A DNA stretch of 64,000 nucleotides, taken from NCBI RefSeq assembly GCF_900110255.1, contig NZ_FODD01000020.1:62001-126000 (forward strand). Reading direction: 5' to 3'. Made by a program: the position numbers and the translations under genes. This stretch comes from Actinacidiphila rubida. GTDB taxonomy: Bacteria > Actinomycetota > Actinomycetes > Streptomycetales > Streptomycetaceae. The notes below the pieces were generated by a model that ran no database searches, was not told where the DNA came from, and saw nothing but the letters and a program-made list of their open reading frames with translations. Below, piece by piece: positions 41,277 through 52,215 of the stretch; position 1 is the first letter of the stretch, and each line of letters begins with the position of its first letter.

Positions 41277-42848
41277 ATGGCGGAGCTCACGATCCGGCCG
41301 GAGGAGATCCGGGACGCGCTGGAGACTTTCGTCCAGTCGTACCAGCCGGACGCCGCCTCGCGCGAGGAGGTCGGCACGGTCAGCGTTGCCGGAGACGGCA
41401 TCGCGAAGGTCGAGGGGCTTCCCTCGGCGATGGCGAACGAACTGCTGAAGTTCGAGGACGGCACCCTCGGCCTCGCCCTCAACCTTGAGGAGCGCGAGAT
41501 CGGTGCCATCGTCCTCGGCGAGTTCAGCGGCATCGAGGAGGGCCAGCCGGTGCAGCGCACCGGTGAGGTGCTCTCGGTGGCAGTCGGCGAGGGCTACCTG
41601 GGCCGCGTCGTCGACCCGCTGGGCAACCCGATCGACGGGCTCGGCGAGATCGCGACCGAGGGCCGCCGCGCCCTGGAGCTGCAGGCTCCCACGGTCATGC
41701 AGCGCAAGTCGGTGCACGAGCCGATGCAGACCGGTCTGAAGGCCGTCGACTCGATGACGCCGATCGGCCGCGGCCAGCGTCAGCTGATCATCGGCGACCG
41801 CCAGACCGGCAAGACCGCCCTGGCGATCGACACGATCATCAACCAGCGCGACAACTGGCAGTCCGGCGACCCGAAGAAGCAGGTCCGCTGCATCTACGTC
41901 GCCATCGGCCAGAAGGGCTCCACCATCGCGGGCGTGCGCGCCTCGCTGGAGGAGGCCGGCGCCCTGGAGTACACGACGATCGTCGCCGCCCCGGCGTCCG
42001 ACCCGGCCGGCTTCAAGTACCTCGCCCCGTACACCGGCTCGGCCATCGGCCAGCACTGGATGTACCAGGGCAAGCACGTGCTGATCGTCTTCGACGACCT
42101 CAGCAAGCAGGCCGACGCCTACCGCGCGGTCTCCCTGCTGCTGCGCCGCCCGCCGGGCCGTGAGGCCTACCCGGGCGACGTGTTCTACCTGCACTCCCGT
42201 CTCCTGGAGCGTTGCGCCAAGCTCTCCGACGACCTGGGCGCGGGCTCGATGACCGGTCTGCCGATCGTCGAGACCAAGGCCAACGACGTGTCGGCGTTCA
42301 TCCCGACCAACGTCATCTCGATCACCGACGGCCAGTGCTTCCTGGAGTCCGACCTGTTCAACGTCGGCCAGCGGCCCGCGCTGAACGTCGGTATCTCGGT
42401 CTCCCGCGTCGGTGGCTCCGCGCAGATCAAGGCCATGAAGAGCGTCGCCGGCCGGCTCCGCGTGGACCTCGCCCAGTTCCGTGAGCTGGAGGCGTTCGCC
42501 GCCTTCGGTTCCGACCTGGACGCGGCGTCCAAGGCGCAGCTGGAGCGCGGTCAGCGCATGGTCGAGCTGCTGAAGCAGGGCCAGTACGCGCCGTACGCGA
42601 TCGAGGACCAGGTCGTGTCCATCTGGGCCGGTACCACCGGCAAGCTGGACGACGTCCCGGTCGTGGACGTGCGCCGCTTCGAGCGCGAGCTGCTCGCCTA
42701 CCTGCGCCGCGAGAACAAGGCGCTGCTGACGGGCATCGTCGAGACGGGCAAGCTCGAGGACGGCACGATCGACGCGCTGACCGAGGCCGTGGCCGCGTTC
42801 AAGAAGCAGTTCGAGACGTCCTCCGGCGCTCTGCTGGTCGAGGGCTGA
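41277..42848 (+). CDS. atpA: ATP synthase subunit alpha
   Basis: The product is 523 residues from the ATG at 41277 (MAELTIRPEEIRDAL). The nucleotide-binding P-loop GDRQTGKT is at 173-180, with the alpha signature segment PALNVGISVSRVGGSAQ. It forms non-catalytic sites in the F1 hexamer. Upstream of the start lies a Pro/Gly-rich intergenic stretch of 116 bases after atpH, with AAGGAG. Confidence 0.97.
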   Translation: MAELTIRPEEIRDALETFVQSYQPDAASREEVGTVSVAGDGIAKVEGLPSAMANELLKFEDGTLGLALNLEEREIGAIVLGEFSGIEEGQPVQRTGEVLSVAVGEGYLGRVVDPLGNPIDGLGEIATEGRRALELQAPTVMQRKSVHEPMQTGLKAVDSMTPIGRGQRQLIIGDRQTGKTALAIDTIINQRDNWQSGDPKKQVRCIYVAIGQKGSTIAGVRASLEEAGALEYTTIVAAPASDPAGFKYLAPYTGSAIGQHWMYQGKHVLIVFDDLSKQADAYRAVSLLLRRPPGREAYPGDVFYLHSRLLERCAKLSDDLGAGSMTGLPIVETKANDVSAFIPTNVISITDGQCFLESDLFNVGQRPALNVGISVSRVGGSAQIKAMKSVAGRLRVDLAQFRELEAFAAFGSDLDAASKAQLERGQRMVELLKQGQYAPYAIEDQVVSIWAGTTGKLDDVPVVDVRRFERELLAYLRRENKALLTGIVETGKLEDGTIDALTEAVAAFKKQFETSSGALLVEG

Positions 42849-42852
42849 TCGT

Positions 42853-43785
42853 ATGGGCGCACAGATTCGGGTCTACAAGCGCCGGATCAGGTCCGTCTCC
42901 GCCACGAAGAAGATCACCAAGGCGATGGAGATGATCGCCGCCTCGCGCATCGTCAAGGCGCAGCGCCAGGTGGCGGCCTCTTCCCCCTACGCCGACGAGC
43001 TGACTCGTGCGGTGACGGCGGTGGCGACCGGTTCGAACACCAAGCACCCCCTGACCACGGAGGCCGAGAACCCCACTCGCGCCGCGCTGCTGCTCGTCAC
43101 GAGCGACCGTGGTCTGGCGGGCGGCTACTCGTCCAACGCGATCAAGGCGGCCGACCGGCTCACCGAGCGGCTGCGCGCGGAGGGCAAGGAAGTCCTGCCG
43201 TACGTGATCGGCCGCAAGGGCCTGGCGTACTACAGCTTCCGCGACCGTGACGTCGTGGACTCCTGGACCGGGTTCTCGGACAGTCCGCAGTACGCCAACG
43301 CCAAGGCCGTCGCCGCGCCCCTCATCGAGGCGCTGACGACGGACACGGCCGAGGGCGGCGTGGACGAGCTGCACATCGTCTTCACGGAGTTCGTGTCGAT
43401 GATGACGCAGACCCCGGTCGGGCGGCGGCTGCTGCCGCTCAGCCTGGAGGACGCGGGCACCGCTGGTGAGGAGGCGGCCGCCGAGCGCAAGAAGGGCGAG
43501 GCGCTGCCGCTGTTCGAGTTCGAGCCGTCGGCGGAGGGCGTGCTGGACGCGCTGCTGCCCCGCTACGTCGAGAGCCGGATCTACAACGCGCTGCTGCAGG
43601 CCGCCGCTTCCGAGCACGCGGCCCGCCGCCGGGCGATGAAGTCCGCCACCGACAACGCGGAAGACCTCATCAAGTCGCTCACGCGGCTTGCCAACGCGGC
43701 CCGACAGGCCGACATCACCCAGGAAATCAGCGAGATCGTCGGTGGCGCGAGTGCTCTGGCCGACGCGAACGCGGGGAGTGACTGA
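42853..43785 (+). CDS. atpG: ATP synthase subunit gamma
   Basis: The rotor shaft subunit, 310 residues. The N-terminal helix has KRRIRSVSATKKITKAMEMIA; the C-terminal helix has RRAMKSATDNAEDLIKSLT. An actinobacterial insert with an acidic and charged character is seen around residues 200-225. It lies four bases after atpA. Confidence 0.96.
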   Translation: MGAQIRVYKRRIRSVSATKKITKAMEMIAASRIVKAQRQVAASSPYADELTRAVTAVATGSNTKHPLTTEAENPTRAALLLVTSDRGLAGGYSSNAIKAADRLTERLRAEGKEVLPYVIGRKGLAYYSFRDRDVVDSWTGFSDSPQYANAKAVAAPLIEALTTDTAEGGVDELHIVFTEFVSMMTQTPVGRRLLPLSLEDAGTAGEEAAAERKKGEALPLFEFEPSAEGVLDALLPRYVESRIYNALLQAAASEHAARRRAMKSATDNAEDLIKSLTRLANAARQADITQEISEIVGGASALADANAGSD

Positions 43786-43790
43786 CCACT

Positions 43791-45230
<1,440 letters not shown>

Positions 45231-45255
45231 CTCGGGCGCCTGGCGCACGCGTGAC

Positions 45256-45288
45256 GGGGGGCGGCCCGGCCCATTGGCGCCGCCCCCC
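45256..45288 (+). terminator. Hairpin between atpD and atpC
   Basis: Perfect 10-bp stem GGGGGGCGGC/GCCGCCCCCC with a 13-base loop. It may reduce read-through into atpC or stabilise the upstream mRNA. Confidence 0.55.
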
Positions 45289-45356
45289 TCTCGCACCCCT
45301 TATTCTGTGTCTTACGCACCCGTCGCAGGCGGTGGGTGCCAACCCGAGGAGCCGTC

Positions 45357-45731
45357 TTGGCCGATCTTCACGTCGAGCTGGTCGCCGCGGACCGTAATGT
45401 CTGGTCCGGCGAGGCCACCATGGTCGTCGCCCGCACCATGTCGGGTGACATCGGCATCATGGCCAACCACGAGCCGCTGCTCGGGGTGCTGCGATCCGGT
45501 CCGGTGACCATCCGCACCAACGACGGCGGCACGGTGATCGTCGCGGTCCACGGCGGGTTCATCTCGTTCGCGGACAACAAGCTCTCCATCCTGGCGGAGA
45601 TCGCCGAGCTGGCCGACGAGATCGACGTCGACCGTGCGGAGCGGGCGCTGCAGGCGGCGAAGTCCGAAGCGGACGCCGGCGCCGAGCGGCGCGCCGAGGT
45701 GCGGCTGGCCGCGGCGGCCGGAACGCACTGA
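45357..45731 (+). CDS. atpC: ATP synthase subunit epsilon
   Basis: The product is 124 residues. The start is taken as the TTG at 45357, seven bases after GAGGAG; a GTG at 45336 is less well supported. The beta-sandwich part contains LHVELVAADRNVWSGEA and GFISFADNKLSILAEIAEL; a C-terminal helical part follows. Epsilon regulates ATP hydrolysis. It is separated from atpD by 126 bases, the widest gap in the second half of the operon. Confidence 0.94.
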   Translation: MADLHVELVAADRNVWSGEATMVVARTMSGDIGIMANHEPLLGVLRSGPVTIRTNDGGTVIVAVHGGFISFADNKLSILAEIAELADEIDVDRAERALQAAKSEADAGAERRAEVRLAAAAGTH

Positions 45732-45761
45732 ACGGCGTCAGCCGACCGCAGGACCACGGTG

Positions 45762-45791
45762 CCGCGGACTGCCCTCAGGGGCGGTCCGCGG
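45762..45791 (+). terminator. Terminator of the atp operon
   Basis: A 13-bp GC-rich hairpin (CCGCGGACTGCCC and its near complement) with a 4-base loop begins 31 bases after the atpC stop. Confidence 0.7.
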
Positions 45792-45923
45792 TTCCGGCAA
45801 TACAGGTAGCGACACGCGGCAACAGGCAGTAGCGGCGGTCGCAGCAGGCAGCAGGCAGCAGGGCGCAGTACCAGGGCCGCGGCACGGGGCCAGCAGCCGT
45901 TTCTACGCGAGGAGGTCGGTGAA

Positions 45924-46370
45924 GTGATCGTCTCCGTGGAAGTGCTGGTCGCCCTGGTCGTGGCGGGTGTGCTCGGCCTGTTCCTCTTCGGGCTGCGCCG
46001 GCGCCTGATCCAGCGCCCCGGCGGCACCTTCGACTGCTCGATGCGCGCCGCCCCGGCCGAGGACGCCGATCCCGGCGGCAAGGGCTGGGTGTACGGCGTC
46101 GCCCGCTACAGCGGTGACCGTGTGGAGTGGTTCCGCGTCTTCTCGTACGCGCCGCGCCCGCGCCGCGTGCTGGAGCGCCCCGCGATCGAGGTGCTGGGCC
46201 GGCGCGAGCCGCAGGGCTCCGAGGAGCTGGCGCTGCTGTCGGACGCGGTGGTGCTGCGCTGCGAGCACAAGGGCGCGCGGCTGGAGCTCGCGATGAGCGA
46301 CGACGCCCTGACCGGTTTCCTGGCGTGGCTGGAGGCCGCTCCTCCCGGCCAGCGCGTCAACGTCGCCTGA
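45924..46370 (+). CDS. DUF2550 membrane protein
   Basis: The product is 148 residues with a GTG start after GAGGAGG. A single N-terminal helix (VLVALVVAGVLGLFLFGL) is followed by a cytoplasmic beta-rich domain with GTFDCSMR, GVARYSGDRVEWFRVF and RRVLERPAIEV. I recognise the DUF2550 family, conserved just after the atp operon in many Actinobacteria, including mycobacteria. Its function is not known. Confidence 0.88.
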   Translation: MIVSVEVLVALVVAGVLGLFLFGLRRRLIQRPGGTFDCSMRAAPAEDADPGGKGWVYGVARYSGDRVEWFRVFSYAPRPRRVLERPAIEVLGRREPQGSEELALLSDAVVLRCEHKGARLELAMSDDALTGFLAWLEAAPPGQRVNVA

Positions 46371-46458
46371 GCCGCTCTCCGCGGCCCCGGGCCGGCGTCC
46401 CGGCCCTCGCGTCGGGCCGGCCCCTCGGGCCGGCCCCAGCACCGCCTCAGCCTTGTTC

Positions 46459-47031
46459 TCAGCGGTTCTCGCCGGGCACCCACAGGACGTCGCCGCGCTC
46501 CTTGTTCGCCGTGCGGGCGAGGATGAACAGCAGGTCCGACAGCCGGTTGAGGTAGGTGGCGGTCAGCGGGTTCATGCCGGCGCCGTGCTCCTCCAGCGCC
46601 GCCCAGGTGGACCGCTCGGCCCGGCGCACCACCGTGCACGCCTGGTGCAGCAGCGCCGCCCCCGGGGTGCCGCCGGGAAGGATGAAGCTGCGCAGCTTCT
46701 CCAGCTCCGCCAGGAACCGGTCGCACTCGGCCTCCAGCCGGTCGACGTACCCCTGCTCGACGCGCAGCGGCGGGTGCGCGGGATCGGGCACCACGGGCGT
46801 CGCCAGGTCCGCGCCGACGTCGAACAGGTCGTTCTGCACGCGGACCAGGACCGTCACCACGTCCTCCGGGAGGGCGCCGAGCGCGAGCGCCGTCCCGATC
46901 ACCGCGTTCGCCTCGTTGGCGTCGGCGTAGGCGGCGATCCGGGAGTCCGTCTTCGCGGTACGGCTCATGTCGCCCAGCGCCGTGGTGCCGTCGTCGCCGG
47001 TGCGGGTGTAGATGCGGGTGAGGTTGACCAT
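46459..47031 (-). CDS. Cob(I)alamin adenosyltransferase (PduO/ATR type)
   Basis: It transfers the adenosyl group from ATP to cobalamin, making coenzyme B12. The product is 190 residues of the PduO-type helical bundle: TRTGDDGTTALGD (ATP binding), LRSFILPGG and CTVVRRAERS with conserved Arg. Adenosylcobalamin is needed by methylmalonyl-CoA mutase, and the epimerase and MeaB genes lie 15 kb away in the same window. The gene is convergent with the DUF2550 gene. Confidence 0.94.
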   Translation of the reverse strand: MVNLTRIYTRTGDDGTTALGDMSRTAKTDSRIAAYADANEANAVIGTALALGALPEDVVTVLVRVQNDLFDVGADLATPVVPDPAHPPLRVEQGYVDRLEAECDRFLAELEKLRSFILPGGTPGAALLHQACTVVRRAERSTWAALEEHGAGMNPLTATYLNRLSDLLFILARTANKERGDVLWVPGENR

Positions 47032-47178
47032 GGATCAGAGCTTAGGGTCTGCGCGGACGCCCGGCCGATGCGACCAAGGACACACGGTGACGCGGCCGAC
47101 ATCCTGTCGCGCCGGATGGTGAACGGGCGTTAAGGTCCGGCCAGATACCCGGAATTGTCCATGGGAGAGGTGTGTGAC

Positions 47179-48027
47179 GTGGCGAAGAAGCTCGCCGTCA
47201 TCGGAGCGGGACTGATGGGCTCCGGCATCGCGCAGGTGTCGGCCCAGGCCGGCTACGAGGTCATCCTGCGGGACGTCACGGACGAGGCGCTCGCGCGCGG
47301 CAGGGACGGAATCGCCGCCTCCTACGAGAAGTTCGTCGCCAAGGGCAAGCTGAGCGCGGAGGACGCGGCCGCCGCGCTGGACCGGATCACCACGACCACC
47401 GACCTGGACGCGGCCGCCGAGGCCGACCTCGTCGTCGAGGCCGTCTTCGAGAAGATCGAGGTCAAACAGGAGATCTTCCGTACCCTCGACCGCATCGCGG
47501 GCGAGGGGACGGTGCTGGCGTCCAACACCTCGGCCATCCCGATCACCAAGATCGCCGCCGCCACCGCCCACCCCGAACGGGTCGTCGGCACCCACTTCTT
47601 CTCGCCGGTCCCGCTGATGCAGCTGTGCGAGCTGGTGCGCGGCCACAAGACCAGCGACGAGACCCTCGCGCGGGCACGGGAGTTCGCCGAGAGCGTCGGC
47701 AAGACCTGCATCGTCGTCAACCGCGACGTGGCCGGCTTCGTCACCACCCGGCTCATCTCCGCGCTCGTCGTGGAGGCCGTCAAGCTCTACGAGTCCGGGG
47801 TCGCCACCGCCGAGGACATCGACGTCGCCTGCAAGCTCGGCTTCGGCCACGCGATGGGCCCGCTGGCCACCACGGACCTCACCGGTGTCGACATCCTGCT
47901 GCACGCGGCGGACAACATCTACACCGAGTCGCAGGACGAGAAGTTCGCGCCGCCGGAGATCATGCGCCGCATGGTCGACGCCGGGGATCTGGGCCGCAAG
48001 AGCGGCCAGGGCTTCTACACCTACTGA
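47179..48027 (+). CDS. 3-hydroxybutyryl-CoA dehydrogenase
   Basis: The product is 282 residues from the GTG at 47179, with GGGAGAGG upstream. The Rossmann motif is GAGLMGSGIA; catalytic residues lie in GTHFFSPVPLM and the C-terminal domain has NRDVAGFVTTRL and GLGRKSGQGFYTY-like end (DLGRKSGQGFY). It oxidises or reduces the 3-hydroxyacyl-CoA/acetoacetyl-CoA pair. In Streptomyces it supplies ethylmalonyl-CoA and butyrate metabolism, consistent with the thiolase at 62403, which makes acetoacetyl-CoA. Confidence 0.93.
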   Translation: MAKKLAVIGAGLMGSGIAQVSAQAGYEVILRDVTDEALARGRDGIAASYEKFVAKGKLSAEDAAAALDRITTTTDLDAAAEADLVVEAVFEKIEVKQEIFRTLDRIAGEGTVLASNTSAIPITKIAAATAHPERVVGTHFFSPVPLMQLCELVRGHKTSDETLARAREFAESVGKTCIVVNRDVAGFVTTRLISALVVEAVKLYESGVATAEDIDVACKLGFGHAMGPLATTDLTGVDILLHAADNIYTESQDEKFAPPEIMRRMVDAGDLGRKSGQGFYTY

Positions 48028-48190
48028 GATCGATCACCCACAGGAGTGAATTCGGTATCGGTTCGCTCACAGACGGCAACTTCTCTTTGCGACGGACCGT
48101 CAGTTGTGTGAAGACAGACGGATATGCGCCGTCAGCACGGGCCCTGCCGTTCGAGACGGGGGCTCCGCCAGCACTGCCCGGGGAGTGACT

Positions 48191-48484
48191 ATGCACATCA
48201 GGGGCGACCACGCCGAGCTGGTCGTCGGGGGCCGACTCGACGTCCGCAGCGCGGCGGACGCCCGTACGGCCCTGCACACCGCGGTCGACTCCGGCCGCGG
48301 TGACCTGGTCCTCGACCTGACCGAACTCGACTCCTGGGACGCCACCGGACTCGGCGTCATCATGGGCGCCCACCGCCGTGCCGGCCGCGCCAACCGCAGG
48401 CTCGTGCTGCGCGGCGTGCCGCCGCAGATGCAGCGGCTCCTGGTGGCCACCCGGCTGCACCGGATTCTCGCCATCGAGTCCTGA
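48191..48484 (+). CDS. STAS-domain anti-sigma-factor antagonist-like protein
   Basis: The product is 97 residues from the ATG at 48191 (GGGGAG upstream). The STAS fold is evident from LVVGGRLDVRSAADARTAL, LVLDLTELDSWDATGLGVIM and LVLRGVPPQMQRLL. In SpoIIAA-like proteins the segment reads DSSGLGV with a phosphorylated Ser; here the equivalent is DATGLGV, so Thr replaces the usual Ser. Partner kinases of the RsbW type are not adjacent. The next gene on the same strand is a large P-loop protein. Confidence 0.82.
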   Translation: MHIRGDHAELVVGGRLDVRSAADARTALHTAVDSGRGDLVLDLTELDSWDATGLGVIMGAHRRAGRANRRLVLRGVPPQMQRLLVATRLHRILAIES

Positions 48485-48699
48485 ACCCGTTTCCGTGAGG
48501 TGACGTTGGGCACGTCACGGGAGCGCCGTACCCCCGGTACTTCATCGTTGCGGCGGGAGCCTCTAGAGTTTGGCCATCGATGGCCAGGAGGCGTGCAGCT
48601 GTACGCCGGGGTTGGGCGATCGGGCCGGAGGCCGGCTGCCGAGGCAGACGGGGGCCCGAGCAGGCCCCCTCACGTGACCCGCCCTGGGGGGCGCACAAC

Positions 48700-51600
48700 A
48701 TGGAACAGCACAGCGGCCGGCCGGGCGAGGAGCGGATAGCCCCGGAGGCCGCCGGAGAACCGGTGGAGCCCTTCGGCCTGCCCGTGTTTCCCGGAACCGC
48801 CGAGCCGGGCCGCCGCCCGGCGGCCGAACCGGGCACCGGGCGCGTCGTCGACCTCCGGGCCGCCGGCCGCGGCGAGGGCCTGCTGCCCGCGCTGCCCGGC
48901 CAGGGCGACGACCCCGGCGAGGCGTTCGGCGCGCGGCCGGCCGTACGGGACGCGGGCGCCGGCGGTGTCCTCGACACCTACCGCGCCCCCGGCGCGCTCG
49001 ACGTCACCACCGCCGGCGGCCCGTCCGGCGCGCCCGCGGACACCGGCGCGTTCGGCGCCGCGCTGCCGGCGGCCCCCGAGCGGCCGGCGCTGCCGCAGCG
49101 CCAGCCCGCGGCCGACCGCTCCGGGCTGCCCCAGTTGCCCGTGCGCCCGGCGCCCGAGGCGCAGAGCGGCACCCCCTTCGACGCGTTCGGCGCCTCGGGC
49201 GGCTCCAGCAGCCCCTCCGCGCCCGCCGGTGGCGGCTCCGACCGCACCACCCCCGGCCTCGGCAGCTTCGGCTCGCTCGGCGGCAACGGCAGCTTCGACG
49301 GCTTCGCGGCCGGCTCGCCCGCCCCGCGCTCGGACCTGCGGCCGCTGTCCGACCGCGCGCCCGGTGCCGAGCCGGGCGCCGGCGACACCGCCGCCGGGCC
49401 GGACGCGCCGGGGCACGGCGACGTGGCGCTGTTCGACAGCGCCCTGCCCGCGCCGCGCACCCCGCGGCCGCCCCGCGATCCGCTGCTCGCGGGGGACACG
49501 CCCAGCGGCGGCTCCGCCCGCGTCAGCCGGGTCGCCACCACCGAGTTCCTGCTGACCGTCAACCCCATCGACGGCACCGAGGTCGTGCCCAGCCCGCCGC
49601 AGGAGCGGCGGACGCCGGCCCGGCGCACCCCGCAGGAGCGCGCGGCACGGATGGACGGCGCCCGCCCCACGCCGCCGCCCGGCCCGCCCACCCCCGAACT
49701 CCCGCTGCTGGAACGGGACGAGGAGCGCGAGCGGCTGATCCGGCTGCTGGCCCGCGGACGTTCCGTCCGGGTCACCGGCGCGTCCGGCTCCGGCCGCAGC
49801 TCCCTGCTGGACTCCGTGGCCAACGCCTGCGGCGACCTCGCGCCCGACGGCGTGCTCCGGCTGTCCGGCTACCGCCGTAGCACCGCGGACGTGCTGCAGG
49901 ACCTCCACACCCTCGTCCACACGGGCGAGGGCTACCGGCCCGATCGCGCCGAACTGCTCACGCTGCTCGCGGGCGTCGGCGCCGTCGTCGTCCTGGACGA
50001 CCTGGAGCTGGGCGGCAGCGCGCTGGAGGAACTGCTCGCCGCCGCCCCCGAGTGCGCGTTCCTGATGTCCGCCACCCCGGACGTGCCCGCGCCCGCCGCC
50101 GACTCGATGGTCGAGGAGGTGTTCCTGTCCGGGCTGAGCCGTTCCGCGTGCATCGACCTGCTGCAGCTGTCGGCCGGTCGGCGCCTGGCCGAGGACGAGA
50201 CCGCCTGGGCCGCCGACCTGTGGTTCGAGTCCGAGGGACTTCCACTGCGGTTCGTCCAGGCCGGCGCGCTGCTGCGGCAGCGCGACGCCCTGCGGATGCC
50301 CGTGGAGCCTCCGGACTGGGACGACTCCGTGTGGGACAACGGCGCTCCCGGCGCGGCCGCGCCGCTCGGCCTGCAACTCCCCGACCTGTCCGGCTTCGAC
50401 GGTCCGGCCGCGGGCCCGCAGGACGCGGCGGCCGCGCACCGCACGGCCGGGTCGCCCGCGGGCGCGCCGCCCGCGGCCGCGCTCCCGGCCGCCGAGGTGC
50501 CGCTGCCCTCCCTCGCGGAGAGCGCGGCCCCCGCGGACCTGCTCGCCTCCCGCCTCAGCGAAGCCGCGCGCGAGGCCCTGGCGTTCGCCGTCGCCCTCGA
50601 CGGCGAGTGCCCGCACCCCTCGCACCTGCCCGCGCTCGTCGGCGACACCCACGGCGACGCGGCGCTCGGCGAACTCACCTCCGTCGGCCTGGCCGTCCCC
50701 GTCGCGTCGCACTTCCGGCTCGCCGCCGGTGTCGTCCAGCAGCTGGCCGCGAACCTGCGCGCGGACGGCGAGCTCTCGGAGATCCAGGCCCACACCGCGG
50801 CCGTCCACTACACCTGGTGGACCGGTCACCCCTCCGTCACGCCCGAGCGGGCCGCAGGCGAGTCCGAGGCGATCCTGAGCGCGATGGCCGCGTGCCGCGA
50901 CGGCGGCAACGCCAGCGCCGCGGTGCTGCTCGCGCGCACCGTCGCGCCGGTGTTCGCCGCGGCCCTGCACTGGGGCGCGTGGGAGCGGGCGCTGCGGATC
51001 GGCCAGGAGGCCGCACGGCTGACCGGCGAGGTCGCCGAAGAGGCGTACTTCCACCACGAGTTGGGCGTCCTCGCGCTGTGCACCGGCCACCTGGACCGGG
51101 CACGCGCGGAACTCGAGGCGTCCATCGCACTGCGCGGCGCGCTCGCCGACCGCAAGGGCACGGTGGTCGGGCGGCGCACCCTCGCGCTCGTCCTGGACCG
51201 CGAAGGGGCCACGGGCGGCGTGCCGTTCGACCTCGAGATCGACGGGTTCGGCAGCGCCGGCGCCGCGGTGACGATGCCGTTGCCGCCGGCCGCGGAGCCG
51301 GCGGCGGTCCTCATCAGTGCGCCGAAGACGCCGGGCGGCGCGACGGCCCACCGCGGGGTCGCGGCCAGGCGGCTGCCGCTGGTGGGCACCCGGCGCAACC
51401 TCATCGTCGCGGGCTCCGGCGCCCTGCTGGTCGCCGCGCTCGGCACGGTCGTGGCGATCGGGACGTCCGGGGGCAAGGGCGGCGACACCCCCAACCAGGT
51501 CCAGCCCATCGAGTCCGTCCAGCAGGACGCGCCCACCGACACGACGGCCCCCCCGGAGGACGGCACCACCGCGCCCGCGGCGCCCGCCGTCTCGTCCACG

Positions 51601-51900
51601 AGTCCGTCGTCCAGCCCCTCGACTGCCCCGACCACCCCCGCAGGCGGGCAGCCCCCCACGACCCCCACCGGCGGCATCACCTCGCCCCCGGCCCCCCCGA
51701 CGTCGCCTGCGGCGGGCGGCGGGGGTCCCACCCCGACGCACACGTCGAGCCACCCGACGACGCCGCCGACCAGTACGCATACGACGACGTCCACGCCGAC
51801 GCAGACGCCATCCACGCCGACACAGACCCCTTCGACTCCCACGGATCCGCCGTCGGTCGGGACGGCCCCCCAGTCCTCCTCCACGGGTCCCACGCCCTGA
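48700..51900 (+). CDS. Large membrane-anchored P-loop protein with disordered flanks
   Basis: The product is 1066 residues from the ATG at 48700 (MEQHSGRPGEERI). Residues 1-340 are Pro/Ala/Gly-rich and probably disordered. An ATPase module follows with P-loop GASGSGRS (360-367) and Walker B-like GAVVVLDDLELGG, then a helical region with TPR-like character (about 700-860; GQEAARLTGEVAEEAYFHHE). One membrane helix lies near 900-921 (NLIVAGSGALLVAALGTVV), and the last 140 residues are an outside Pro/Thr/Ser-rich tail. The layout suggests a STAND-like or signalling ATPase fixed to the membrane. It matches SCO5387-region proteins by order; function is unknown. Confidence 0.75.
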   Translation: MEQHSGRPGEERIAPEAAGEPVEPFGLPVFPGTAEPGRRPAAEPGTGRVVDLRAAGRGEGLLPALPGQGDDPGEAFGARPAVRDAGAGGVLDTYRAPGALDVTTAGGPSGAPADTGAFGAALPAAPERPALPQRQPAADRSGLPQLPVRPAPEAQSGTPFDAFGASGGSSSPSAPAGGGSDRTTPGLGSFGSLGGNGSFDGFAAGSPAPRSDLRPLSDRAPGAEPGAGDTAAGPDAPGHGDVALFDSALPAPRTPRPPRDPLLAGDTPSGGSARVSRVATTEFLLTVNPIDGTEVVPSPPQERRTPARRTPQERAARMDGARPTPPPGPPTPELPLLERDEERERLIRLLARGRSVRVTGASGSGRSSLLDSVANACGDLAPDGVLRLSGYRRSTADVLQDLHTLVHTGEGYRPDRAELLTLLAGVGAVVVLDDLELGGSALEELLAAAPECAFLMSATPDVPAPAADSMVEEVFLSGLSRSACIDLLQLSAGRRLAEDETAWAADLWFESEGLPLRFVQAGALLRQRDALRMPVEPPDWDDSVWDNGAPGAAAPLGLQLPDLSGFDGPAAGPQDAAAAHRTAGSPAGAPPAAALPAAEVPLPSLAESAAPADLLASRLSEAAREALAFAVALDGECPHPSHLPALVGDTHGDAALGELTSVGLAVPVASHFRLAAGVVQQLAANLRADGELSEIQAHTAAVHYTWWTGHPSVTPERAAGESEAILSAMAACRDGGNASAAVLLARTVAPVFAAALHWGAWERALRIGQEAARLTGEVAEEAYFHHELGVLALCTGHLDRARAELEASIALRGALADRKGTVVGRRTLALVLDREGATGGVPFDLEIDGFGSAGAAVTMPLPPAAEPAAVLISAPKTPGGATAHRGVAARRLPLVGTRRNLIVAGSGALLVAALGTVVAIGTSGGKGGDTPNQVQPIESVQQDAPTDTTAPPEDGTTAPAAPAVSSTSPSSSPSTAPTTPAGGQPPTTPTGGITSPPAPPTSPAAGGGGPTPTHTSSHPTTPPTSTHTTTSTPTQTPSTPTQTPSTPTDPPSVGTAPQSSSTGPTP

Positions 51901-52215
51901 CGCGTACGGCGTCATAGCTGCCCCGCGGGGCCTGTCGCCGCCGTGCGGTCGGTGGGGAACCCCGCGCCCCTGCCGGGGCCCGCTGTGCCGCGGAGGGAGG
52001 GCACCTTCAGGGGCGCGGGGTCCCCCAGACTCCGTCCGGGAGGTGCCCCCAACGCGACCAGCCAGAACGGGCGGGAGGTCGGCAGTGGGCCTGCGGGGGC
52101 ACCCCGGGTGCCGCCGACCCACGGGCCGGAGGCCAGCCGCGGGCCTGCGGGCGCGCACGCCGGGTGCCGTCCACTGCCGGGCCGGAGGCCGGACTCGGGA
52201 AGGCCCGAGGGAACC
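51901..52215. other. Convergent intergenic region with tandem repeat
   Basis: No gene. GC-rich sequence with small inverted repeats just after the P-loop gene, then the two 54-bp repeats at 52087-52194. Confidence 0.55.
52087..52194. repeat. Imperfect 54-bp tandem duplication
   Basis: Two copies starting GGGCCTGCGG at 52087 and 52141 share GGGTGCCG and GGGCCGGAGGCC at the same offsets. It lies just downstream of nucS on its strand. Confidence 0.7.

Noticed and set aside
45841..45875. CAGCAGG-type repeats after atpC
   Set aside because: Short degenerate units without even spacing; not a CRISPR or a known element.
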